From Owenia fusiformis (taxonomy: Eukaryota > Annelida > Polychaeta > Sabellida > Oweniidae), in the NCBI GenBank assembly GCA_903813345.2, contig CAIIXF020000007.1, forward strand, positions 31,962,698 through 32,026,697: a stretch of DNA of 64,000 bases, written 5' to 3'. Every line of letters begins with the position of its first letter. The first letter of the stretch is position 1. Positions 25,847-39,341 of the stretch are shown in pieces. The notes under the pieces are model-generated. The model had not been told where the DNA came from and ran no database searches. It saw only the letters and a program-made list of their open reading frames with translations. The position numbers were made by a program, and so were the translations under genes.

Positions 25847-26677
25847 AGTCCCCGTCTAAAGTTTGAAAATATTTTTTTATCATTCATTTACTATTTGTCA
25901 GGACTTAAAAAGTGATTTTAGAGATTTTTGAACAAAAAAAAATTTTGAAAAAAAAGTTGTGAGCATTTCATTTCTCAAATATTCAAATTTCCCTCCATTT
26001 TCCAAAATAGGTTGAAATTTCTTAATCATCAAATATTTCTTAATGCAACTTAAAAAATATTATCTTTTTAACACCAATGCAAAGATTGAACAAAAGACAC
26101 ACTATTTCAATAATAAAATGTCATATTTAATGGGCCACTTCAATGTTTTAGCTTATCAAAAATATTTTGAAACATTAGTGATGTCACTAAGGTACCAAAA
26201 ACTTTTTGAAAAAAATTGAATTTTCTTTTTGATGTCAATCTTTTCTAAATATGCTAGACTTTCATAAAAAACCAATGTTGATTGTCTAACCGGGTTAAAA
26301 GGAAGAATAAATTATGTTTTAGATATCATTGTACCATTGGTTTCTATGAGAACTAAAATTTTGAAATGCATTTTTCTCAGAACCATTTTCATGCACTGAT
26401 AAGTTCATTTCTCGCTTGTTTATCAACCGCTTTTCTTAATTTTTACGGCAAAAAACATGGGAGGATGAATGCTGTGCATTGGTATGAATTGTGGCTAATT
26501 AGAAGATATGAGTGACCTCTAAAAGTTGGTTTTAAATAAATTCACAAATTTTGGAACAAAAAGTCTATCAAAAACCACTTTTTGAAATTAAAAAAAAAAG
26601 TTTCACATATCACACTTTGATAACATTGGGTAAGACTACAATATAAGCCAAAGTGGTTTTAACTTCACATGGGGCCT
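25847..26677. mobile_element. TTAA-flanked element with short inverted ends
   Basis: The ends AGTCCCCGT (left) and, reverse-complemented, AGGCCCCAT (right) are flanked by TTAA at 25843-25846 and 26678-26681. TTAA duplications are typical of piggyBac and Kolobok elements. The 831-bp interior is very AT-rich with no transposase. The inverted ends match over only about 9 bp, so the call is moderate. Confidence 0.45.
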
Positions 26678-27398
26678 TTAAAAGAGAGCTTTGTCTACCT
26701 GTAATATACTTGGCTCTTAACACTTTGGTTGATACTCAAAGAACGAGAAGTCCTTTCTTTGTCATACCAGTTTAGATTCTTTGGATGATTCCCTCACATA
26801 ATATATTGGATGCATGTTATTTGTACCAAAATAGCAGTTTCACATGATATTCCATTTAGCTTCTTAATTTAACTCTAAATAGAAAAGAGAAGAGTATATA
26901 CTTCAGATTCATGACTCAATTCTCAGTAGAGGTTACCAAATTTTCCAGAAAGGCCCCGGATAGGCTAGAACCTCTTGTTTAAGAACCCCTATTCCAACCG
27001 GCCAATTGGAATTAAAGTGACTTTCTTACACTTCAGAGGCCGAAATTGGGGATTTCAAGAAATACTTTTCAAGAAAATAGTCTTACCTTTCTATTAGGAT
27101 GGCTTCAGGTGCCAAAATTAGCTGATCCATGAATATATATCATTTTGAAAATTGGAAGCAAGAGTTTTGTTTTGGAAGCCATGTTTTTTTGACAGTCATG
27201 ACAGGAAGTAGATTCTCAAAATGAAAACTGGATTAACAGCATTGATTCTGAATTTGGCTTAGAATATTTACTCAGATATGTATTGTAATATTATTACCAT
27301 GATTATTGACTACTATTTAATAATTGTGGTGTAGAGGAAAAACATTTTTCTGAAATTAAGAATGTATACTAAAAATGCACCATCAAAATTGAGCTGAG

Positions 27399-27470
27399 GC
27401 TGTGGTAGAGTGGCTAGGGAATCAGTCTTGCAACCTTGATTTTGCAGGTTCGAATCCCGGCTGTGGCACA
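27399..27470 (+). repeat. tRNA-like sequence, probably a SINE head
   Basis: A box-A-like GGTAGAGTGGCTAGGGA and a box-B GGTTCGAATCCC sit at tRNA-like spacing with a TCTTGCAACC centre. The acceptor and anticodon stems do not pair properly, and GGCTGTGG appears at both ends instead of complementary strands. A working tRNA is therefore unlikely. The AT-rich sequence that follows could be a degraded SINE body. Confidence 0.5.
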
Positions 27471-28269
27471 TCATGTTTTCTTTATTTCTGAGCCACAATA
27501 TTTTCTCTATCTTATTTTTTATAGCACAGTGTCATATTTATTACTTTTTTGGGGGTTTTAAAATATAGGTAAAATGTCTATGTGTGGCTTTAAAATACAT
27601 ATATCCAGTAACATTATTTTACTGGATCAACCATTGTTCTCCTGACATAATGAGGATTTAATGATATATCCATGTTAAGTCAATGGTGCATATCCCCATG
27701 TTAAATCACTCTTGCTGAAATCCTCATTTTCACAGAAGAACATTGGTTGATTAAGCCTCAACCAGAAGATTGTTTTACTGAGCATATCTAAAATCAATCA
27801 CAATTGGTCAGAATAGGAGTTCTGAAACAGGAAATTTCACTTGGTTTTTAAAGCTTTTGGATACAGTGTTAAGGATAACATATCCACACATTGCAGGGTC
27901 ATGATGTTAATTACATTACATGTCTAGAATATATAGGTATACTGCAGGAAGAAGAAACAATCATAATATGGGTTTATACTGTTTAATCTATTCTATAACC
28001 TGCAACAGAGTTACTCTGCTATTTGTTATAAATTATTTACTTTCAATTATTCCTATACACTAGTTACCAGCCTAGATTCAATGGATAGGAGGCAAGAATA
28101 ACACCAATACTGATGCAATGAAAACAATCCAGATTATGTGTTATGGTCCCAGTGACTCAGGAATAAAGGCCTTTGTCTGATCATAATTAATCAATTTGAA
28201 GAATTTAACAATGTAATCATATAAGACAAGCAAGACCCTATAGATAATCTATCTAGTTAATTATAACTA

Positions 28270-28460
28270 TAGTAAAACCCGTCTACCCAAACATCTATCT
28301 GGTTTATTCTGAACACCTCTCAATTTGAATCCTTTTTTCAGTCCCATATTTGAATCTTCCATGTACTTCTATGAAAAAAAACTTCAATATGAACACCTAC
28401 CAATTGTTACACTTTTTACAGGTCTCTATAGCATTTTGATTAATAGACAGGTTTAACTGT
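28270..28460. mobile_element. Short Tigger/pogo-like MITE
   Basis: The left end TAGTAAAACCCGTCTACC and the reverse complement of the right end (ACAGTTAAACCTGTCTATTA) are related inverted termini of about 18 bp. The interior carries three TGAACACCT/TCTGAACACCTC motifs typical of these elements. It is 191 bp with no coding capacity. Confidence 0.5.
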
Positions 28461-28737
28461 TCCACATTTCATTTGTATCATCAAGTTGATATCTATGTAA
28501 ACCTTGTCATGAATTCTTTACTTTATTTGTTCAGCCTCAGCAAAGTCCTATATTCTGGGATTTATTGATTCTCATTTGTCTGGGCTTTGAGACACCCTAT
28601 TTTTATTGGCTTCCTATACATGCATGAAAAGCTAAAACAAGAAGTTGGAATTTGGAATGAATGGTAGTTTCCTAGGGCAGGACATACAATCCAAATCAAA
28701 TTATCTCTTATATCTTGAGTCCCTCTCACACAGTTGT

Positions 28738-30676
28738 TATTCAGAGGGATTGAAAGCAGAGACAGTATGTTGCACTACAATGATTGATCATCAATTACAA
28801 GAGTGAAGGTGACATCAACTCTTATAAAGGGTAGTTCCTCTTGTTATTCAGAGGGATTGGAAGCAGAGATAGTATGTTACACTACAATGATTAATCATCA
28901 ATTTAAGAGTGTAGATGACAATTGACTCTTATAAAGGGTAGTCCCTTTTGTTGGTATTCAGAGGGATTGGAAGCAGAGAAAGTATGTTGCACTACAATGA
29001 TTAATCATCAATTTAAGAGTGTAGATGACAATCGACTCTTATAAAGGGTAGTCCCTCTTGTTGGTATTCAGAGGGATTGGAAGCAGAGACAGTATGTTGC
29101 ACTACAATGATTAATCATCAATTACAAGAGTGAAGATGACAATCAACTCTTATAAAGGGTAGTCCCTCTTGTTGGTATTCAGAGGGATTGGAAGCAGAGA
29201 AAGTATGTTGCACTACAATGATTAATCATCAATTACAAGAGTGAAGATGACAATCGACTCTTATAAAGGGTAGTCCCTCTTGTTGGTATTCAGAGGGATT
29301 GGAAGCAGAGAAAGTATGTTGCACTACAATGATTAATCATCAATTTAAGAGTGTAGATGACAATCGACTCTTATAAAGGGTAGTCCCTCTTGTTGGTATT
29401 CAGAGGGATTGCAAGCAGAGAAAGTATGTTGCACTACAATGATTAATCATCAATTTAAGAGTGTAGATGACAATCGACTCTTATAAAGGGTAGTCCCTCT
29501 TGTTGGTATTCAGAGGGATTGGAAGCAGAGACAGTATGTTGCACTACAATGATTAATCATCAATTACAAGAATGTAGATGACAATCGACTCTTATAAAGG
29601 GTAGTCCCTCTTGTTGGTATTCAGAGGGATTGGCAGCAGAGAAAATATGTTGCACTACAATGATTAATCATCAATTTAAGAGTGTAGATGACAATCGACT
29701 CTTATAAAGGGTAGTCCCTCTTGTTGTTATTCAGGGGGATTGGAAGCAGAGAAAGTATGTTGCACTACAATGATTAATCATCAATTTAAGAGTGTAGATG
29801 ACAATCGACTCTTATAAAGGGTAGTCCCTCTTGTTGGTATTCAGAGGGATTGGCAGCAGAGACAGTATGTTGCACTACAATGATTAATCATCAATTACAA
29901 GAGTGAAGATGACAATCAACTCTTATAAAGGGTAGTCCCTCTTGTTGGTATTCAGAGGGATTGGAAGCAGAGAAAGTATGTTGCACTACAATGATTAATC
30001 ATCAATTACAAGAGTGAAGATGACAATCAACTCTTATAAAGGGTAGTCCCTCTTGTTGGTATTCAGAGGGATTGGAAGCAGAGACAGTATGTTGCACTAC
30101 AATGATTAATCATCAATTACAAGAGTGAAGATGACAATCAACTCTTATAAAGGGTAGTCCCTCTTGTTGGTATTCAGAGGGATTGGCAGCAGAGACAGTA
30201 TGTTGCACTACAATGATTAATCATCAATTACAAGAGTGAAGATGACAATCAACTCTTATAAAGGGTAGTCCCTCTTGTTGGTATTCAGAGGGATTGGAAG
30301 CAGAGACAGTATGTTGCACTACAATGATTAATCATCAATTACAAGAGTGAAGGTGACAATCAACTCTTATAAAGAGTAGTCCCTCTTATTGTTATTCAGA
30401 GGGATTGGAAGCAGAGACAGAATGTTGCACTACAATGAGTAATCATCAATTACAAGAGTGAAGATGACAATCAACTCTTATAAAGGGTAGTCCCTCTTGT
30501 TGGTATTCAGAGGGATTGGCAGCAGAGACAGTATGTTGCACTACAATGATTAATCATCAATTACAAGAGTGAAGATGACAATCAACTCTTATAAAGGGTA
30601 GTCCCTCTTGTTGGTATTCAGAGGGATTGGAAGCAGAGACAATATGTTGCACTACAATGATTGATCATCAATTACA
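28738..30676. repeat. Minisatellite, 110/111-bp unit, about 18 copies
   Basis: Each unit begins TATTCAGAGGGATTGGAAGC and ends CTTATAAAGGGTAGTCCCTC plus TTGTTGG. Two variants differ at one block: type A reads TCAATTTAAGAGTGTAG (110 bp), type B TCAATTACAAGAGTGAAG (111 bp). Type A dominates copies 2-10 and type B copies 11-17. Copy 8 is a hybrid (TTACAAGAATGTAG). The GAGTGAAGATGAC...AAAGGGTAG part of the unit resembles the 3' end of dispersed family A, and a copy of that family begins about 86 bp after the array. Confidence 0.93.
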
Positions 30677-30761
30677 CTGGATGTTAACATCAACAAATCA
30701 AAGATGCCTTGTCAAGCATGAAAACTATGAAGATTTATTGATGAGAGGATTCTGCTAAGAT

Positions 30762-31046
30762 TACCCTGAGTGTCAGAGTCTAGTAGTGGTAGACTCTGAA
30801 TAGGAGATATAAATATACAGTTATAAGATCTAATGACCATAAAAGTAGTTTTCATGGTCTTTAATGAGAAGTGGATAATGAAGTGATTGCTGTGTACTTA
30901 TGAAAGCATTTAAAATCTAATAAATGTTATTTTGTGCTAGGTTTTTATCAACCATATTCTCAATTATATGATTGGTTAAGGCTAGATCTATGAGTGTAGA
31001 TGAAGTTCCCTTTTAAAGAAGCAAATTCAAACTATAAGAAAAGGTA
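30762..31046 (+). repeat. Dispersed repeat family A, copy next to the minisatellite
   Basis: It begins TACCCTGAGTG and continues into a perfect short hairpin (CAGAGTCTA...TAGACTCTG). It ends with GATGAAGTTCCCTTTTAAAG and AAAAGGTA, in the same order as the copy at 972-1349. Confidence 0.45.
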
Positions 31047-32635
31047 ACTGTAAATGATTGATTTACTAGATGGTGGTTGAGTTATTCTCATTGTGTTGGA
31101 AAAGGACCAATATCTCAATATTTCTTCCATAAAATGAAACTAACACTATTACTTAACATTTGTTTTTATAATTTTAGAAATTGTTTCAATTAACATAACA
31201 CATATCATAATCCTATAATCTTGTAACATGGACTTTACCTAACTTTGCACACAATAAGTTTGATGGACATATAATGATAAATATGTATTGACCATGTTTC
31301 TTGACTGTGTCCGTCTTTGACTTCCAAGGTGTTGTGTGTTGAAGTTGGAGCAACTGAAACCTTGGGAATCAAGATAGACCTTGTCACTTTACATTTGTAT
31401 CATTATGACCTATTACACTCTTTCCAAGTCTTGCATCAAGCCATCCTACTCTTTCTAACAGTTCCATGCATTTTTCATAGGCATAATAACTAATGAAATG
31501 TTTTCAATTTGAATTTTTCATTGTTTATCACTTGCAAAGCTTTGTTGTACAAATCAACAAAATGCAAAAGTTGACTTTTATTCTTTTTTCTTTTGTTGTT
31601 GTCACTCATTATATTGACTGTTTCGTATTTTGCAAGTTTTGGTATAGTTTCCGATATTCTTGTATCCTTTGTTATTTCTTGAACATTTTGGCTGTAAGAA
31701 TGATGCGGAAATATTGCCTTGATATAACATTGCCAAGTCAAGGAAAGGTTAAGACAACCTATTACTGAGATATGAATAGTAAAAGTTAAAAGTCAGCAAT
31801 ACATTACATCTAATCAAATCAGTGTATTTCTATGCTTTTGGTCTAGTCATTCTGGGATAGCATGACATCCTTCCAATTGATTTTCTAGCAAACACTTTTT
31901 TGTTATGTGGAAAACTCAGAAATAATTGTAACATTTTTCTCTTGTTCTGTTGAGTCATAACCTCCTCAAGGAAAAGTCAATGCCTGCTTCAATTGGATAT
32001 ATTGCATATTCTAGACTAGATTTTACACTAGATTTCAAGTTCAATCTGTTATTGGATTTCTTTATTTGTAGATGTTTCAGAATAAGAGCTAAAATTGAAT
32101 TGTGTAAATTGATATGTATTTATATCTGCAGATAGGGGATATTGAAATCTATCACTCTCCTTGAATAAGGTTTGGAAATTATTGAAAAAAGGTATGATGT
32201 TATGAAATTCATAAAAGTTTCTGAAAAGCTTATAATCTTTTTTATTACCTTGAACATCTATTTCAAGAATTCCTATTATTTTATTTATAAGATTACATCA
32301 ATTTTATTTTAGTTTTATTTATTGTAAGGGTATCAATATATAGCAGGAATCACCAGTGAACCTCAATTGATGATTCATTTCTAAAGCGTCTCTAATGTTT
32401 TCAATCTATTCTTCAATATTTACAATTTTTGTTATTTTCATTGTTGATGTCCCGATCTTTTGCCTGTACAATTACAACATGTGAGAATAATCCATGCATC
32501 CTACACTTACAATAACCGCAATACATTCCTGAGTATTTTAGGACTCTTTTTATGTAGTTGAATCCATCCCCAATTGTATAGGTTTATCAGCAGAGTGATG
32601 AGATTTTCACAGAATAACACCAAGCCATTGTGAAC

Positions 32636-33251
32636 CTCTCTACCTGGGTTCCCACCACTGCACTGGATATGATGTAGATCTCTCTACCTGGGTTACCACC
32701 ACTGCACTGGATTTGATGTAGTTCTCTCTACCTGGGTTCCCACCACTACACTGGATATGATGTAGATCTCTCTACCTGGGTTCCCACCACTGCACTGGAT
32801 ATGATGTAGATCTCTCTACCTGGGTTCCCACCACTGCACTGGATATGATGTAGATCTCTCTACCTGGGTTCCCACCACTGCACTGGATATGATGTAGATC
32901 TCTCTACCTGGGTTCCCACCACTGCATTGGATATGATGTAGATCTCTCTACCTGGGTTCCCACCACTGCACTGGATATGATGTAGATCTCTCTACCTGGG
33001 TTACCACCACTGCACTGGATATGATGTAGATCTCTCTACCTGGGTTACCACCACTGCACTGGATTTGATGTAGTTCTCTCTACCTGGGTTCCCACCACTG
33101 CACTGGATATGATGTAGATCTCTCTACCTGGGTTCCCACCACTGCACTGGATATGATGTAGATCTCTCTACCTGGGTTCCCACCAATGTACTGGATATGA
33201 TATAGATCTCTCTACCTGGGTTCCCACCACTGCACTGGATATGATGTAGAT
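32636..33251. repeat. Tandem array, 44-bp unit, 14 copies
   Basis: The unit contains CTCTACCTGGGTTCCCACCA followed by CTGCACTGGATATGATGTAG. CCTGGG falls at 32643 and then every 44 bp up to 33215. A variant pair (TTACCACC with GATTTGATGTAGTTC) occurs at copy 2 and again at copy 10, suggesting that a multi-unit block was duplicated. Confidence 0.93.
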
Positions 33252-36200
33252 TCCTGTAGCTTGAGGATTCATCTTTGAGGAGTGGGAAGTTTTATTTTAT
33301 TGTTGAATTTGCTGAACATCACTGAAAAACTCTGCTTTCATATTTCAGAAAATAATGATATCTTTGAGAATTGTAAAGATATAAGGGCTAGATGCATCCA
33401 GACTACCTTTCTGAAAGCACCTTCTGAGACAAAATTGTAATGTTGATTTTCTAATATACCTGCAAACCATCAATTTTAGAGAGAATTATAAGGAGGGAGA
33501 CACAAGGTCATGAATATGGCATTATTCATAAGGCAAAGGTTGTGATAGAATGAAGCTTATAATCTGAATTATAAGGATTTTTTCATGGGAATTAAACAGA
33601 ATAAATAGATTGACTTGTTTCATTCCTAGGTTTGATATAAGTCTTTTGTTATGTGACATCATGCACCAAACCTGTGTCAAGTAGGCTTGTTATTAATATA
33701 AATCACTATAGAATCTATCACGAAATGAATCCTTTGATATATATCAGTTTTGATGGCAATTCATAAGTCAACATAATAACTCTCATTATATCTTTTATGA
33801 CCACTTTGGGGTACCACAGCTTTCATAGTGAAGTCACATCACCTGAAACCCGTTTTTAATAACTACAATTAACCTGTCTAAAATCAGCAAGTTTATTGTT
33901 GGAGGCCGCATCACTTTCCTCTGTTTTTACATGTTATCAGAAATTCGAATATAGTCAGCCATTTGAAAGTGAGTGATATGCTAGGACCTGTTCAAAAATT
34001 GTTCATTTCATTTCAATAGTATAAACAAGTATATTCAGGTTTTTAGAATATGGGTTTATTCATATAGGAAATTTCAAAAATGAAAATGAAAAGTGGAAAC
34101 TAAAAATTTGTTCTCTTATTAGAAAAAGAATTGTTTTTGAAGTAAATCAAGCAATTTAAAGAATTCAGGCATGTGGTTTTATCTTTGATAGTTATCTCTT
34201 AGAATATTACATTATTTTATTGAACATCTGAGATAACTTCAATTTTAGACCAGTACAATCTATCTAAAGTAAACTTCTACAAGACATCTGACACCCAACA
34301 ATTTTGATAATAACACCCCACATTGTTATTGAATTTGAACAAGTAATGTTAAGTAGAGATGCAATACAGATGTCCCTATCGCTTTCTCCATCATTCTTCA
34401 CTTGCAATTTTGTACCTCGAGTTTAAGCTCTCAAGGAAAATCAAACTAATACTGGAAAGGGTAGCAAATTTGATAATTTAAATGACAATTTTTGAAGTTT
34501 GCTTATTTTTGAGACTTGAAATTGCAAGGATTTTATGTGTAGAAAGTGTATAGATTACATGTGGTTTTGTTTATGTTTCAAGCCCCTTGAACTTTCTTCA
34601 AGTTCATCAAGCTGTTGTGGAACATTGTATCACTTTACTTACAAGTGTTCCCTAATATGAACCAGATGCTATGTTATTAAAGAATGTCACTATATCTACC
34701 CTATCTACCAGTCATACTAACTCTGACTATATAGATGATTTTACAGTTTTGAAGCTGATAAATTCTATGAACTTTGAATAATCTCAAATATAAGCTGTCA
34801 TAGATTGTTATGCTTTCATGGGAGTTTAAAATGACTAAAAGTAAGCTAATCATTGGCAGAAAATATGATATGATATATCATCTCTGACTAAAGAGTATGA
34901 AGAAAGTCAAGCTCAAAAACCACCTTCACTCGTATCTGTGTTTTAGCTTCTATTTAACACTGAAGAGGAATGGTGATATATGAAGAATATATGGAGTCAC
35001 ATTACCTGTTGATAGTTTTTTTTGAAAATTGTGACAATTTGGCTCTTTTGCCTAATTTATAACTTTCAAATTGTTCCTAGTTGGAAACAAATTCTGCAAC
35101 ATGTGATACTGAAAATCAAGACACTCGTCAGCATTAGTTCAGTCATATCCGCAAAATGTCTTCTTATTAGGGAATAGTGACTAAAGCTTGCAATGAAAAG
35201 TTTTTGGACACCACAAAGCCCACAGTGCCTAACTACAGACCAGTTATTGATTTTTGACTAGTAATTGAAGAACACTCAATTTGCAGTCACTGATGATTAG
35301 GGTGAAGTTCATCTTTGAGATCTTAGAAGATTCATAGGAATGCAACCACACTTTGATTCTGGCTGTGGTAGCTACTTAAAGAGCCACTGACAACAGGAAA
35401 GTTGTATGACGCAAATTGGTATATGCATCATTGATAAGCACAGGAGGGAGATATGGCCCATAATTCCATCAACTGGCCATACTGATGTGTACAGTTTTAT
35501 AACAACAAACTATTTTTGGCTTAATTTCTGCAATCTACTCATGCACAATTCCTGGTTTAAGTCTTCTAGGAAATCTGTCATTCTCATGCATTATTTCCAA
35601 CATTGCGTTAATCATTGCAATTTATGTGGATTAACAAAATAACAACTCCCCGTGGACAAGTTTGGATAAATGAACTTTGACTATGAACACGCTTAGTTAC
35701 TTTTGACATTGTCTCTTGCTAATAATTAGGACAAGCACTTAGAATAATAATGTTACAATGTTTTTGGTTTTGAGTCAACATTGTGATGTATTTCTGCTGT
35801 CAAATGAATGCACTCTATGAAATGAAATAATTGATTTAATTCAAATCATTGAAATGAATTTAGAATACTGGAATAACTTGCAACATTGACCTCAAAGTTC
35901 AAGCAACTGAAACCTTAAATCAAGCTGAAAAACTTGATGAGTTGTTGTTCTTTTGTTTATGTGCTAGAAATCTGAGCTAGTCATACAAGCAGCCAACCTA
36001 AAGCTGGAGCCAATTACATTATGGAGATTTGTCATTGCAATGTGCAGATAATAACTCTTTGATGACAGCTCAAGACAGTTCTGTTATCATCAGGTTGATT
36101 TCCTGCATTCAATTAGTTTCATATTTTACTGCTCTAGTTTCCCATCAGCACTTCTTCACTTGTTTCTGGTTCACTTTACATTGATTGATTAATATGGTGC

Positions 36201-36542
36201 TATGTTCTATGGTGCAATTTGTCAATTAAACCATGGATTCATAATTTGATGTTTTGTTTCCTACATTTTTCCAGGTGATAACTTTGTGTTAAATTAATAC
36301 CTTGCGTATTAATGTTATGCTTTGTTTATTTTCATATTGCTGTTCTTCATGCTGTTCTGATGCTGTGTTTTCCTCATCACACCATATTCACAACTTACAT
36401 CACAATCTTGTTCAATTACATCAGGTATGTACATGTACATCAATTTTAACTACACAAGAAGAAAATGTTGACAGGGAGAGTAGGTAGCATGTTGTTTTCA
36501 AAAGGATATAGCAGTCACTTGCTCTATTGATTGGGAGATTAT

Positions 36543-36734
36543 TACCCTGGGGTTCGTTTGTGGTATGATCGTGACTTACGATTGGGGGAAAACCATTATC
36601 TATTTTTGACAAACAATGCGACCAAATCATAAGTTACGACAATTCCAAAACAGACCCCTGAGTGCCAGTAGCAGTAGCACATTAGTGGTTGAATCTTTCT
36701 TTTAAGAAGCAAAATCAAAGTATTGTAAAGGGTA
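36543..36734 (+). repeat. Short family A-like copy containing an imperfect palindrome
   Basis: It begins TACCCTGGGG and ends TTGTAAAGGGTA, with TTTCTTTTAAGAAGCAAAAT before the end as in the 972 copy. Inside, about 36547-36661 is an imperfect palindrome (CTGGGGTTCGTTTGTGG against CCAAAACAGACCCCTG; GTGACTTACGATTGG against CCAAATCATAAGTTACGAC). Confidence 0.4.
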
Positions 36735-38425
36735 GGAGTTTGCTCGATCAACATATTTTTAACACAGGCTTGGAGTCTTGGACACTCAGTCCTACAGAAT
36801 GATGTTTTACAATTGTAAGCAATTATCTGGCAATTTTAAAGCCTCTAGCTAGCATCATATCTGACATAGTTATCATGTAAGCCAAGTGTAGTTTTCTCAG
36901 AATAACAGGTATTCCGTTATCTATATTCCTCAGGCATATGTTTTTAATAGGGCTCTTGAAGGTATTAATAGAACTGTTTGAGATAGCCAGGGAAATATCT
37001 GTGAGGCATATTGTCTGACTATAGAACACAATCTATATACAAATACCATCTGTATTTTTTGTTGACAATTTTCAATGTTGAATAACATCAGTCATAAGAT
37101 GATGAGGAGGATCTATAGACATTTCTGCCATTTTATAATTACATAATGCGGTATTGTTATTTCATTTTGACAATTGCATATTATTCTGACATTTAGTAAC
37201 AATTTTCATCAAGCTTTGAGTAAATTGTTCAATTGCACTCAACTCCAAATCAGCCATCTCTCGAATCAGTTTAGCGGCCATTATTTGATTGCATGGAAAC
37301 AGGAGAAACATCTCTTGAAATTGCTCCCTGATGTAGTTAAAGTGTAATTTAGAAAATTGTTTCGTGTTAGTTTTACTTCCCAAGTAGATTGACTTTGTTA
37401 AAGTACAATTTTAATCTACCAAAATAAGATTGATATGAATTGTAGGAGTGAGATAACTGGAATGTCTTTGTAAAATAGAATAGATTTATTTATCTTAGAT
37501 ATATTGGTAGAATATCAGACTTAATGCAGGGATCTCGCCAGGCTTTTAGAGTCCGGCGCCCCGCCGATCTCTCTCATGTTCAGACCTGATAGCGCCAGTG
37601 TCTAATGCTAAAAATGAATGCCGCCGGTCTCTAATTTTTTGGGATTTTTTTTTCAATGCCACTTTTTATCCTCTTTAACTTCAGTTTTTGAGTTACAACT
37701 TCTCAAAACATATAATAAAGTGTTCACTTACCGTACAGATTCTAATTTTCCAATATAAGGTCTTAAAAACAGGTGATTTCAATTGAAATCATCGTATCAT
37801 CAAGACATTTTTGTTTCCTTCATGTGGTATGAAGGGAGACATCTATTGAGAAAATAGTAGTAATTGATTCCAATAAACATACTCCCTCCGATAAAATTTG
37901 GCAATTCCATTTTATCATGTAGATTTAAATAATTAAATCACGGGGAGGAACCTCATAAACGAAACAGCCACTATATTAGCTTCATTTAGGAATGTGTTTA
38001 GTGGGAAATTTAAATTTGAATGTTTATGACAACATGATTGGTCAATTTATAACTTGATCTCATCACATGACTCATCACATGATCAGAAGTTAGGATGTAA
38101 ATATTGAACCACATGGTCTGGTACAGAAGTGATAATGTTTATACTCTCATAAAAACAGCAATTTTTCTCTGAAATGTTTGATTAGAAAACATATTTTAAG
38201 ATCTTCTAAAGCTGATTCTGTTTACTTTTGAGTAATAAACATACTATTTTTGGAGGCAATTTTGCAACCTCTGCTGGCCCAGTGTTACTTCGGTCCAAAG
38301 CCTTCTCTAGCCTATATTCCGGCTTTGAGGAGGAAGATTGAGCTGCCTTAGTATTATAAATATTGTAAATCATTGTGTCACACGCACAGTAAATATGGCA
38401 TAATAATATGAAATATACCTTTATG

Positions 38426-38788
38426 CAGGCCTGTCAACTGTCCCGCAACTTGCGTATTTGTCACGCATTTGCTGAAGAATTTGAAGTCACGCCAGTTATT
38501 TTTGCGTGACAGAAAATGTCACGCAAATACGCATTTTACCTGGTAATTGTCAAGCAAAAATATTTCTGTAGAAAAATTTCCAAAAAAGATCGTCTACACA
38601 GCAAAAATACGAACGCCGGAAAAAAAATGTACGCATTTCGTTCGGACTTGTCACGCGAATTACGTATATGTCACGCATTCCGTTCGAAATTTTTCGTACA
38701 GATTTGGACCAAGGTGTCTACATTATGAGGGGAGGTGTTCAACATTTCCAAGTCACTCATGTTAGGTGTTCCCAAGTTGACAGGCCTG
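38426..38788. mobile_element. hAT-like MITE with repeated TGTCACGC motifs
   Basis: The ends CAGGCCTGTCAACT and AGTTGACAGGCCTG are perfect 14-bp inverted repeats. CTTTATG flanks both sides (38419-38425 and 38789-38795), a 7-bp duplication and so one base short of the hAT norm. Inside, TGTCACGC or its complement occurs several times (around 38458, 38502, 38516, 38648 and 38670), as subterminal transposase-binding repeats often do. The three overlapping open frames here show no protein family and start in the repeat. Confidence 0.75.
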
Positions 38789-39317
38789 CTTTATGTATAG
38801 ATTTGAAGAACATCAGCTCACATCCCCGTCTGAATCTATTGTTATATTTGATTTCTTTAGCGAGAATAATTTCAAATGTTATTCACGTCCAGAACCGGAA
38901 GCCATTTTTAGCTACAGCGAGAAAATTTCACCATGTGTCAAAACTCCGAAATGAAATTTTGAAATATCTAAATCCAGACAAGCAACGCTTCATCCTAAAT
39001 ATGATTAATATTCTTAAAAATATTTATAAAATTTATTAAAAATGAGTTCTAGGTGCGTGTAGGTGCGTGTAGCACAGTACATACGAAATCAATGAAGTTT
39101 CGTCTAGCTGTAAGCTAGAGACTCGAGTAAGCCCAGTGTTACATATACTGGTATACCACGTGACCTGGTCAAGAAGGGGGGTCACTTTTTTAAAATCCAC
39201 GGGGGGGGGTTCAATTTTGGTCCAAAAATGGCAAGATTTTGAACTTTTGGTTGGGGGACTATTTCATTCCAACCATAACCAATATTCAGAAAAATGCATA
39301 TATCATTTCATGTTTCA

Positions 39318-39341
39318 GGGGGGGGGGGGGGGGTGGGGGGG
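39318..39341. repeat. G16-T-G7 tract, possible G-quadruplex
   Basis: Sixteen consecutive G, one T, then seven G. Further G runs lie upstream at 39175-39181 and 39201-39209. This strand could fold into quadruplexes. The surrounding 39130-39400 is a G-rich patch without coding evidence, perhaps a dispersed-repeat remnant. Confidence 0.8.

Noticed and set aside
27399-27470. Functional tRNA gene
   Set aside because: Box B is good, but the acceptor and anticodon stems do not pair; read as a SINE head or tRNA pseudogene.
38516-39039. Three overlapping plus-strand frames, up to 123 codons
   Set aside because: They start in the hAT-like MITE, cross its edge and show no family similarity or splice support.
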